Of a stretch of DNA of 64,000 bases, positions 33,187 through 43,340 are shown in pieces. The notes beneath the pieces were generated by a model. That model saw only the letters and a list, made by a program, of their open reading frames with translations. It was not told the DNA's origin and searched no databases. The DNA comes from Chytridium lagenaria (lineage: Eukaryota; Chytridiomycota; Chytridiomycetes; Chytridiales; Chytridiaceae). How positions within the stretch are numbered: the stretch's first letter is position 1; every line of letters begins with the position of its first letter. The stretch lies in NCBI GenBank assembly GCA_025449115.1, contig JAHLKC010000003.1, positions 124,001 to 188,000 on the forward strand, read 5' to 3'. The position numbers and the translations under genes were made by a program.

Positions 33187-35608
33187 ATGCCATCGCAAAG
33201 CAAGCACCTGCCAACCAAGAAGCCTGTCAAGGATGCTTCCAAGAAACCCATTGCAAAAACAATCCCGCTCCATGACCGAGACGACGTCAAGCCAGTCCAT
33301 CCCGAACAGCCAAACGTATTGGTGTACACAAATGCTTTCAGCTGAGAACAGCTTATCCGCGAAACCCCCTATCGTGCCGCAGGAGAGGGAAGGCGACTCG
33401 AGGTAAGCGCTGCAGGGAGGCGAAAGCCACTACACGGGTCAAAGGATGGTGGGAGGGGAAAAGGGAGAGAGGAGAGTGGTAGTGATGTTCATTGTAGAGA
33501 TAAAGGAAGATGTGGTTGGACGGCCGCGTTCGGTCGAATGGATCGTTTCTGAGATGGTGGAGGCTTTGAAACTTGATTGGGGAGTGGGGAACTATGGAGG
33601 AGAGTGTTGTGGATGAGCAACCTGCTGGACGGACGAGACGAGGGAAGAAGGCTGAAGTTAGAAGGTTGCCTCAACGTCTGGGATTACTCGACGCTCGTGG
33701 GAAACCAATCGAGGTGTTCCTGTTGAACTTGCTCCCGAGTTGAAGATACCATGGAGACGGAAGCGATCCCTGCCCTTCTGCTTCCGCTTTCATTCTGCTC
33801 AAGCAGAGTCACGGTAGCTCGTTTGCAAAAAGTCGCCACCAGTCGCCAAGTCTGGTCGTGGTCGTGACGTGGTCGCGGAGCCATTGCCACTCAACATCGT
33901 AACGATGACTCTGTAATCGGTCATCGTTCCTGTGCGCCACACGGACCTACCTTGCGCATTCCAGCCCTCCATCCCCAACCGGGCTCCATCGTCGACTCTC
34001 ACCCATCCAAGAGTAACGCGATGGTGGCAGCAATTCAACATTGACTGTTGGGAAAAGCGTGATGGAGGATGAAACGTGACGGCGGGGCTTCGTCGATTGT
34101 TCGACAGCCTATGACCACATCTTCAGCGTCTGTTGCTGCGGTGCCTCTAGAGAGAAAGCACCGCTGCCTGTTGCGAGAGGTGTGCCGGGAGTTATGTGGT
34201 GGGGAGTTTGGATAATGTTGGGTTCCGGTTGGAAGGACGTGTTTGAGTTGAAGTGTTTGGTGCGTGTTGATGGACTTCCAGCCAAGGTGGGGAGTATTGC
34301 GGCTGGAGTCAGCATGCTTTAGTGGTGTCAGAGGATGGGAAGGTAAGATTTATATATTAATACGGTTACATGAATCTGTCTTCGCCTCGCATTTCTTTTG
34401 ACATATCTTCTGCTGGTCTTTTCAGACTGTTTGGTCATTCGGAAACAACGATGAGGAGCCCTGGGTCGCACATGCGCAAACACTTTGAAGAACAAATGCC
34501 TCATCCCGTTCAGGACTCTCTGGAATGACAATCAAAAAGTGACATGTTGCACAGTCATGTTTCTTGTTGATACTGTAAAGTCTACACCTGCGGAACTTCA
34601 GGTATGTGTTCCTTTTTTTTTTTTTGGCGATGAACAATACTGATTGCGCTAAAATTGGATGGTGAGAATCATTATACCAAGATGTGGCACATCAGCCTTT
34701 ACCGACGCCGTGACGATTCTCGGAACTGTTGTTGATATTGCGTTGCGCGAATTTGTGTTGGCTGTGACAAATCTGGACAGTTGTATGCGTGGGGGAAGGA
34801 AAGCATGGACAGTAATTGTTTTTTCGGATATTCCAACGCGTTTTTTTCTTTGCTTTCAGCTCACACGTAAAATATCTGACATGTTAACATGATAGCTTGT
34901 CACGAGCAACGCACACGAACCAAGTAATACCTGGAAACCATACAAACTTGGGGTTGCTTTGCGAAATCCGAGACGACCAAGCAAAGGTTGCTGTTTTTGT
35001 GTCTGTCTTTGCTGGACCTGATAGCGCTTTGCTGTTGACGATCAAGGCACTGTTCACGCGTTTGGGTCCAACAATTGGGGTCAACTCGGGGTTGTGACAC
35101 GCACCCGTGCATCCCCTCCTGTCATTGTGAAAGCCATTGCGGTGCCTGATCCATTGACTGAGAAGGGTAAACGATCCGGAATGTAGCGTTCCTTGACGCC
35201 GTTACGACCTGTCAAGCGGTAGGGTCGGCAACTTCCATACGGTGTTTTTGATGGAAGATGGCGGATGTTGCGACGGGTCGAAACGATGAGTGGCAGTTGG
35301 AAGGGACGGGATGGGCCGGCGGCGGGACGAGGTTGTCGACTGTCCTGTTGTTGTGCTGTTGATGCGAGGATGGTTGAGTTGGGGTGGGTTGATCATTGTG
35401 TTTCTGTTGATGAGGAGGGGGAGTTTGGATGTGGGGATGGGGGAGGGGTATATGCTTGGAAGCGAAGAGTCGGAGTGCCTGAGCCGTTGAGTGTGGGTGG
35501 ATTGCGAAGCTGGGGAGTGATGGATGGGAGGGCTTGTAGGATGGAGGGGATGAAGTGAGGATGGCGGCTGCTGGGGCGAATTTTACGATGGTGGTGGCGG
35601 AGATGTAG
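33187..35608 (+). CDS. RCC1-type chromatin/Ran exchange factor, copy 2
   Basis: ATG 33187 opens a Lys-rich tail (MPSQSKHLPTKKPVKDAS, KKPIAKTIPL) like the nuclear and histone-binding tail of RCC1/Pim1/Prp20, followed by PNVLVYTNAF. RCC1 blades are clear further on. SIAAGVSMLW-type AAGVSMLZ is not readable, but AAG-QHALVVSEDGK spliced to TVWSFGNNDEGALG is (34290-34480). So are VVDIA..NLC..CDKSGQLYAWGKES (34730-34810), DDQGTVHAFGSNNWGQLG (35040-35095), WVDHCVSVDEEGE (35380-35410) and a last blade AAAGANFTMVVAEM ending TAG 35606-35608. RCC1 loads GTP on Ran at chromatin. Several frame changes are needed between 33340 and 34200, where blades are poorly legible. The Lys-rich tail makes this the better candidate for the true Ran GEF of the two RCC1 genes. 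Confidence 0.72.
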
Positions 35609-36076
35609 TGATTTGATATGTAAAACGGGTTGGTTGTTGGTTTTGTCTTGCGTTTTTCTTTTGTATCTTACATCAGTATCATTGTTATTTTTTTAGTATT
35701 GTTGAACGTGTTATACTTTTGTTTGAGCTTTGGAGTGGCCTCTTTGAGTTTCTGTTATTAAATACCGAAAACAAACGACGTGATGTAAATATTATCCGGC
35801 AATCGCATGTCCTCATTTCTGATGAGGGCGCGCCTCTCCGACGCTGTCACGGAAAATGCTCTCCTGAGTCCTGTCACTTGCCTTGTACAAGGGGCTGACA
35901 GTCTTATCTCTGGGGGGTGTTTGTCGAACATTTAATTCCTGACAGTAACGATAGCTCAGCACGACGCATCTGAAACTCTAAAAATCCCCCTTAAAACGGT
36001 CAAAGACATCACACCACCACTTTTCCGTTTTCCGTCTTTACACCGTACACCGTATCTTTATTACTATCCCGTCATC
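35609..36076. other. Promoter region of uridine phosphorylase
   Basis: This spacer of about 470 bases between two plus-strand genes becomes CT-rich in the last 60 bases before ATG 36077. No gene or structured RNA is evident. Confidence 0.5.
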
Positions 36077-37196
36077 ATGTCCAAGGCATTCACCAACGCT
36101 AACTTTCCCCTTGACCCTGAGGGCAGGACCTACCACGTCGGTACCAAGCTCGGCGAGAGTAAGTTTCTCTTTTGGCATACCTTCTTTACTGTCTTTCCAG
36201 CATGATCATGTAATGCATGGCCATCATATCGTTCATGTAAACCGTCATCCATCGTTCAACTCACTCCCTCTTCATTTTTAGCTGCCAGCCGTGTCATCAC
36301 TGTCGGTGACCCCGCTCGTGCCGACTTGATCGCCGCTCTCCTCGATGCCTCCCCCGTCCCACCCGTGTTCACTCCAAGCGCGGTTTCTTACCATCACTGG
36401 CGCTTTTGAGGGCACCCCCGTCTCCATCGTCGCCATCGGTATGGGTCCCTCCATGATGGACTTTTTCGTCAGAGAGTCCGTGCTGTTGTCGAAGGACCCA
36501 TGGCGATCGTCAGGTAAGCCCCCTTCATTCTTCAAGCAACCTCTAAACCCCCCGATACTAATATGACTGAAACAAATGAAAAGGTTCGGATCATGCGGTT
36601 CCATCAGCACCAGTGGCTCCGTTGGTCAAATGCCGTCACCACCGACGGTGCGATCATGGTATCCCGCAACTACGACTACTTCACGGAAAAAACGCAGGCA
36701 CAGGATCCCCCTACCTCTTCACCGACGTTGTCCAACCCGACAAAGACCTCACCCACTCGTGAAAACCAAAATGTCAGCATTAGTGGGTCCCGAAACATTT
36801 CCACCGGTTTAAACGCCACCACCGATTCCTTCTACTCTTCGCAAGCCCGTATTGATCCCAACTTAACGACGCCAATGAGAATCTGATTGACAGTGTTCTC
36901 GCTGTTCATCCCAATGGATCGACTTTTGAGATGGAGGCGTTCTCGTTGTTGCATTTGGCGAAGTGCGCGACAGAGACGGCTGAGAAGGCTGGGTTGACTA
37001 ATACCGTGAAGGCGGCGAGTTGTATGATGATTTTCGCGGATAGGAATAAGGGGAGCTTTATTACCCCGGAGACTGTGAAGAAGATGGAGAATTTGGGGGG
37101 AGGGCTTGTTTGGAGGCGTTGGTGGCCATTGAGCTTTGAAAAGGTTTTTGTGTTGATGAAGGAATGGAGAAATTGGAGAGGTTTCTTTTAGTGTGA
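36077..37196 (+). CDS. Uridine phosphorylase (nucleoside phosphorylase family)
   Basis: The enzyme splits uridine with phosphate to uracil and ribose-1-phosphate in pyrimidine salvage. Exon 1 (ATG 36077) reads FPLDPEGRTYHVGTKLGE and joins after an intron to ASRVITVGDPARADLIAALL, which carries the phosphate-binding GDPxR motif. Then come FLTITGAFEGTPVSIVAIGM with GPSMMDFFVRE, and GPMAIVR|FGSCGS across a second intron. The nucleoside-binding end is MEAFSLLHLAKCA followed by AASCMMIFADRNKGSF, and the protein closes MEKLERFLLV with TGA at 37194-37196. Order and length (about 300 residues) fit the family. Frame changes near 36370, 36640, 36780, 36870 and 37140 are required, and each sits between well-conserved motifs. 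A purine-specific relative is less likely given the MEAF and DRN motifs. Confidence 0.84.
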
Positions 37197-37463
37197 GGCT
37201 CACCTTTTTTTCTTTTCTTTTCTTCTTCGCTTGACGTTTTACGGTGATGCGTTTCGTTTGTTCATGACCACATGTCAATTTTACTTTAAAAGAAAATCAT
37301 TCAATATAAGAATGCATTTATTTTCTCATAACGTTTCATCGTAACATGTCCGTTCAAATATGATTTAAATACTAGGTTTATTTAAGAGCGTTTTTTGCTA
37401 AAGATACTTGTGTTTGCGTCATATCAGGGGGAATAATGCTTTACATGGAAAACAATGAATGGA
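37197..37463. other. Short convergent intergenic region
   Basis: AT-rich 3' flanks of uridine phosphorylase and the CCDC42-family gene. Nothing else is visible. Confidence 0.5.
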
Positions 37464-38914
37464 TTATTTTGACATGGTTGAGAGTCCAGCAGCACCTCCT
37501 GTAACGTCCTTTGATATGGAACTTTGGGGTCCACCCGAACTTGTGGATGGCGAATCTTGTGTTATCGCGTTGAGGTCTGAAAAAAACAAAATTGTTAGAA
37601 TTTCAAATGCAAATGAGGGACAGTAACCAATGATGAATTGTTGAATCTTGTCGAGTTGGGTGAGAGTGTCGGTAGCGTTCGGGAGACGGTTGTTGAGGTG
37701 GGCTTTGACGAGATTAAAGAGGTTGTTGGTGGCCCTGTGATAATGTTAATGAAATATAACTTTACGACATATGGTATACGTGAAAAAAAAAAGCACGAAC
37801 CCAAAGATAACTTATAAAACAAAACCACTCACATCTTGATCTGACCAATAAGCAAACTCTTTGACGTAGCATTTTTTCAACGTAAATCCCACTCCGACTG
37901 CCACCTCCCACTCCTCAACTGCGTTTCCTCAAGACGCGTCTGCAATTTCGCAATCTGATTATTGTAATTCAAGATAACATTATTCTTCTCCTCTGTCCCT
38001 GTGACAAAGGCGAGACGATCGCGTTCAGTCTTTTCTTGAGCTTCGGGATCGTTCAATCAGTTCTGCGTTGGTGGCGGCGAGAGTGTCGAAACGGGCGATA
38101 ATGTCTTTGACTTCACCGAATTCTTCCACGGTTTCGAGGACGGCTTCGAGGTAGCGTTGGTATGATAAATCTGAGGAAAATTTTATAATTAGATGGTTAT
38201 AGCCGTGGGAATGTAGATGTGTGGGAACTTTAAAGTGTGCAGGAAAGGCGTGGGAAAGTCATGAATCATGTTCATGTTCCCACGGTAATTGCCACTTTGG
38301 GTGGATTTCTTGCTCGCCTGCGACGGGTGGTAATTAGGAGTATGGGTAGATTTGCATTCTGGTATCCATCCCGAGTTCATTAGAGCGGTGCCCAGACGCG
38401 TTGTGGGAGAGTATATCAGCAAAGGCAAGGACGATAAAGATTGCATTCTAAAATAATCTAGAATACTTCAAGAAAAAGAAAACTTATTCTTAACTGATGT
38501 CGACAGATTTCATGCCGCGGTCTCGTTTCTGGTGCATCCAAAATTGAGTCTCTTTGAGTTGAGTTATCTCTTGTTCCTTTTGGTCCTTTGTTCGACGTTC
38601 TTCAAGAACTTTTTTAAGAGCTCGACTTCGTTTCGCATCATTTTCCTAAATTATATAAACACGAAATTCAACGCGGGGGATATATATAGATAGAGTATGG
38701 AAGTTACCTTTAAGAATTTATCAAATTTCATGAGTGATTCTTTCAATTGCAATTCCTTTCTCGCCAGCTCTTCTCTCCGTTGAGACAAGGATTCCATCTT
38801 CATGGCAAACTCTTCCTTTTGCTGATTCAATCCATTCTCGACCTCGAGCATCTCTCGTCTCTTTTCGAGCAACCTTGTAGCTGGTGTGAGGTCATGATCC
38901 TCTTGCTCGGGCAT
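37464..38914 (-). CDS. CCDC42/CFAP73-family flagellar coiled-coil protein
   Basis: This family (DUF4200) includes CFAP73, part of the axonemal modifier-of-inner-arms complex, and CCDC42 of the sperm manchette. From ATG 38914 the protein reads TPATRLLEKRREMLEVENGL, KEEFAMKMESLSQRREELAR and ELQLKESLMKFDKFLK, then after a short intron ENDAKRSRALKKVLEERR. These are near-diagnostic of the family. Later exons give QRYLEAVLETVEEFGEVKDI, FDTLAATNAELIE and EEKNNVILNYNNQIAKLQTR. A final exon reads ATNNLFNLVKAHLNN and ends GAAGLSTMSK, TAA 37464-37466. A frame change near 38056 joins the last two blocks. The segment at 38170-38460 between exons shows no family similarity and is taken as intron. The gene implies a flagellated stage. 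Confidence 0.85.
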
Positions 38915-40035
38915 CTTTCTGCATGATGACACATAAAGATGTAGATGGATGCATGGGTTAGCTTATTCCTGTTTGTTTGTTGCATGTGGTGAGAGGGAAT
39001 AATCAAGTATAAATATATGGACGTTAAGAGATATTCTCAGGAATGGATATCCACTCCTTAGAATATTACAGATATGTTCTATAAATCTTACATGAATAAC
39101 TTTTTCTCGACATTATTCCTGAAATATTCCTCCATGTTGGATATTGCAGCCATGTTGATAGTTGTTGATTGTTATATGAGATGGAGTATAGAGTAGAATG
39201 TGTATGAATGAATGAATGAATGATGTGATGACTTATGCGACTGTGACTTGTCAGAATACTTTATATGTTACACAAGTCATTGAATGGATTGAATGCAATG
39301 AAAAGCATCATCATCATCGTCATCATAAATAATAATGTAAATAATGGATTATCGTTCTATTCTATCCTATTGTATTCTATTCTATTCAGTTATCAGATGT
39401 ATAAAACGTAGACAGGTAGATAGCTAGGTAGAATAACTTAACCACTTTCATTATCTTTTCAACTTTAACCATTTCAGTTTATACTCTAATTAAAAATAGT
39501 ATGCAGAAGGTATATTATTATTTCCCTTTCAGCTTATTTTATAAGAGTTTTTTCCAAAAATTACTTTTAAATAATATTAAAAGATATACTTTGACAGCAG
39601 GATGAAATACTCGTCTCAGTCATTCATACTTCACTGACGAGCCCCTTCCCCTTCAAAGGACAACGTTTTGGGTGTGAAAAAAAAGAAAAACAGAAATTGG
39701 ATTGGAATTGTCATCCAGCAAATTGTCGTTGTACAACTTTAATGATCAACATACAATAACATTACCCTCGATATAATATGCAGCTACTGTCTTTTACTGA
39801 CATCCGACTGCCCGATATTGATGCTCCCAACGTGACACTCTCAATGAGGTCATTATTGTGCCGAATCTTGCAACAAGAGGAAGTCCATCCAACAAAACGA
39901 ACAACCCAACACCATCCACCTTTTCGTTTCTTCAATTCAGCATCAGGCCATCCAATCCATCCGTCAGCTGCGTAACTTTCATCAAACAACACCCCAATTC
40001 ACTCTACTCCCATTTCTTTAAACCACAACACGAAG
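38915..40035. other. AT-rich divergent intergenic region
   Basis: About 1.1 kb between two divergent genes, strongly AT-rich, with short microsatellites (listed separately). It holds both promoters. Small open frames at 39760-40040 overlap the carrier's leader and have no family resemblance. Confidence 0.55.
39204..39390. repeat. Cluster of microsatellites
   Basis: Three simple repeats lie within 190 bases: (ATGA)n at about 39204-39223, (ATC)n at about 39307-39327 with one interruption, and a TATTC/TATCC array at about 39353-39387. They sit in the divergent spacer between the flagellar and carrier genes. Confidence 0.7.
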
Positions 40036-41731
40036 ATGTCTGACTCTGTGGCTCACGCTCTTGCCGGTATGAACATTGTTCTTGCTTGAGCCCGTTGCCT
40101 GATCTTGGTCTATAAACCTAATCTCTTCTTGTCACTTTCATCACTGTTATCCTATCGAATCGCATATATCCAGGTGCCGGTGGTGGCATGATCAGGTAAA
40201 GCATCTTCACATCCACAATTCCTCCATTAAGCACTTTTCTTGACGGGGAAAACAATCGCTTGTCCGATGTCGAAATAAATCGACTAAGCAAGCTTATGAT
40301 CTATATCACTTACTTTTATTCTTTTTAGTATGAGTCTTACATACCCCCTCATTACCGTCTCCACGCGTGCTCAAGTCGACAAATCCGCTGACGCCGAAAA
40401 GAAGGCGTTCATCACAAAGCAGATCGAGGCTTTCAGCAAGGTGATCAAGAACGAAGGGCCCGGAGGACTTTACTCGTGAGTTTTTTAATAGTTTACACTC
40501 ATGTTTGCTTTAACAAACGCCATTAAACGATTTTTCTTCTCTTTTCAGTGGTATCGGCTCCGCAATGTTTGGTATCGCGCTCACCCAGGGTGTCTACTAC
40601 TGGTACGAGTTTGTAAAGGCTGCCTTTGAGACTCCGGAGCGCGCCATCTCCACTCTCGAGAGTATGGCCGCTGGTGCCGTAGCCGGTGCCGCCACCTCCA
40701 TCATCACCAACCCCATCTGGGTCGTTAACGTGAGTTTTTAATCACCTCCTCTCTATTTCCTCAACAAAGTAATTCTTACCCGTGATTTTTCAGACCCGCC
40801 AAACAGTCAAAAAGGGCTCTATGGGACGACGGCAAGCCCACCAAACCCCTCACCACTTTCCAAACCATTCGCAAAATCCTTGCAGAGGAAGGTCCTCAAG
40901 GATTCTTCCGTGGGATCATCCCCGCCCTCATCCTCGTCATCAACCCCATCATCCAATACACCGTGTTTGAGCGTCTCCGCATTGTGATGCAAGAGCGGAA
41001 GGCGTTGCGTGGAAAGGGAGCGCTCAGCACAATTGACTTTTTCCTTTTAGGTGCGATCTCAAAGTTGGCAGCAACGTCCATCACGTACCCTTACATGTGA
41101 GAAGCACACCCCTTCCCCCCCCCCCACCTTTTTTTTGCAATGTCATTACTGATGGTTTGTTCTTTTAAAGTGTTGTCAAGTCTCGCATGCAGCTTAAGCA
41201 GAGCACTTCGGAGGCTGCGCGGTACAAGTCTGTCTGGGACGGTCTTACCAAGATTGCCAAGACGGAGGGTGTCAAGGGTCTTTACAAGGGTATTGAGGCC
41301 AAGCTTCTCCAGAGTGTCCTTTCCTCTGCCTTTACCTTTGCGTTCAAGGAGGAGGTAAGACTTTACACTTGCCAATATCTACATTAATATTTACATCGCT
41401 AACTGTTTACTAATATTTTAATCTACAGCTTTTCACCTCCGCTGTCTGGCTTCTCGTCTTCCTCAAGCTCAGGGAAGCCAAGGCCACTGCTAAATTCGCA
41501 TCTCTGTCTCATCAACTGTCATCACCTTCTCGACAAAACGGGCCTTGGGCATTAACTACCCACACTAGACCATCCTCATATCTCTGTCCTCTCCCTCGCT
41601 TTTTCCTTCCTCCTGTTGCTCAGTTTGGCAAAATATGGAAAGAGGGGGTCGTATTTTTTTTTAATCCCCCCGCCCCCCGTCTTTATTTATGTGATTTTGG
41701 TTGGGTTTTGGAGTGGTGGGAATCAAAATAA
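40036..41731 (+). CDS. Peroxisomal adenine-nucleotide carrier, PMP34/PMP47-like
   Basis: This SLC25-family exchanger of the peroxisomal membrane imports ATP in return for AMP/ADP and supports beta-oxidation. ATG 40036 starts MSDSVAHALAGAGGGMISM. Three carrier repeats are visible: YPLITVSTRAQV, NPIWVVNTRQ and YPYIVVKSRMQ, each followed by the GGLYSGI, GFFRGI and GLYKGIEAKLLQ turns. The WVVNTR and GLYKGIEAKLLQSVL motifs are typical of the PMP34/PXN group rather than mitochondrial ATP/ADP carriers. Exons are joined by introns at about 40072-40195, 40477-40549, 40732-40793, 41097-41170 and 41355-41429. A frame change is needed near 40830. Family similarity ends near 41490. The frame stays open to TAA 41731, but that extra tail of about 80 codons is doubtful. 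Confidence 0.86.
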
Positions 41732-41968
41732 ATTGGGTTTAACTTTAGATAAATCTTTTACGTTTCCGATTCGTCATTTTGAAGTCTTGCCATTGGAATT
41801 AGGCCATAGCAACCTCTTGTCCATACCTTTCCCACAATCTTTTCTGGCATTGTTTTGGACGCGACGCACTTTTGCACCCCAACACTTTCGATTTTGGATG
41901 GAACCTTTACGAGTTTGACACTACCAGCCTGACAATTTCTTCCTGGATCCTCCCAAAAAACATACACA

Positions 41969-43116
41969 ATGCTTGAAGAGCATGCTCCGCGTGTGAGCCG
42001 TCTCCCTCCCGACATCATCTCAAAGCTAGAAAAAATGGCTCAACGCACCTTCAGAACCTCATCACCCCTCGACGCATCCCTATCCAATGCCGTCATTCCA
42101 GATACTCCAGATCAAAGCATGAACCAACGACCCCATGTTCGAGCAGCGACAGGGACGAGGCTTTATCATGAGGAGAGACAAGGGGTTTGATAGACCGCCT
42201 TTATGGTCGACGGGATCTGTGATACCGATGCATGATGAGGCGGTGAAACAATGTCAGAGGGTGATTCGGAGGTCTGTGACTTGTAATCAAGGGTTGGCGA
42301 GTTTAGGGGAGGGTGGTTCTCAACGAGAAGAAAAGGGAGATGAAAAGTCGGACACCGCGATGGGGATGCTTAGACAAAAGTTGAGGAAGAGGGGTTACAC
42401 GTTCCGGGTGTTGGGTCGTTCCAAACCTGTGTTTGAGCAAAACACAGCTTTGGCAGTGACGGGAAGTGATGATGAAGATGTTTTTGTTGATGCCGAGACG
42501 GGGGTTAGGTCACCATCCCCTGTCGTGGACTCAGCGCATCGATCACATGGTTGTCGTCAAAGTCAAAGACCGTCGACGGATGGTGGGACGCGGAGGGTTG
42601 GGATGAGGCGGGATGTGTCGTTTGCGGGGGGATGTTTGAGAAAGGGTTTGAAGTTGGGGGAGATGAAGGGGATGATGATAGGGATAGGGATATTGAGAAG
42701 GGGAACGATTGGAGGGGGATGTGCTGTGAAGAAGGTGCGCGTTTTTTTCTTTCCCCAAATGCCACGCAAGTTTACTTTTTTCTTACATTGCCACCACCCT
42801 GTTCCAGAAAAAGGCGTCTTCGTTCCATCCTCTCCAATGCGACAAAAATGGGTTCATCCGTCTTTGGCAGCCTAGAAATCGTCACGTCGCACCTTGCGTA
42901 TATTCTTGGAATCACGGCATCCCGTCACGACTTTGATGACGACGATTTGATGACTGTGAGAGGGAGGCTGATGTGCGGAAAGAATTTGTGGGGGAGGAAT
43001 GGAAGAGTGGACGGGAGATGGATCGCGTTGAAATGACAGAGGTGAGGGTTGATATGGGGGGGCAGTTGGGGTTGCGGCTTCTGCGGAACCGAGAGAAGGA
43101 CGGGGTGATGGGGTGA
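41969..43116 (+). CDS. FAM177-like protein, copy 2, with long N-terminal region
   Basis: ATG 41969 opens MLEEHAPRVSRLPPDIISKL. After a frame change at about 42125 a long basic and acidic, poorly structured region follows (MRRDKGFDRPPLWSTGSV, DEDVFVDAETGVRSPSP). An intron at about 42735-42809 leads to the conserved block RLRSILSNATKMGSSVFG, LEIVTSHLAYILGITASRHD, then an acidic helix DFDDDDLMTV. After one more frame change comes a charged tail ending NREKDGVMG, TGA 43114-43116. The LRS.LS.A.K.G.SV..-HLAY.LGIT block matches that of the gene at 8680-9333 position by position, so the two are paralogues of the FAM177 family. The two ends may belong to separate genes. Confidence 0.58.
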
Positions 43117-43340
43117 CCGTGCCAGCGGTAGCCACGACGTTATGACGAGCATTGCATCTATCCCCATTAATGCTCTCCACCCCTTAATGTAAAACATATC
43201 CAATCCGTCGTTCGGTTGAGCGTGAAGGCTCCATCATGTAAATAAAATCGACTGCGTAATGAATGACAAAGGTTCGCGGCCACGCAAAAAACGGGAAATA
43301 AAATTCCAAGACAAGTCCTCCAACATCACCTAAAAAGGGA

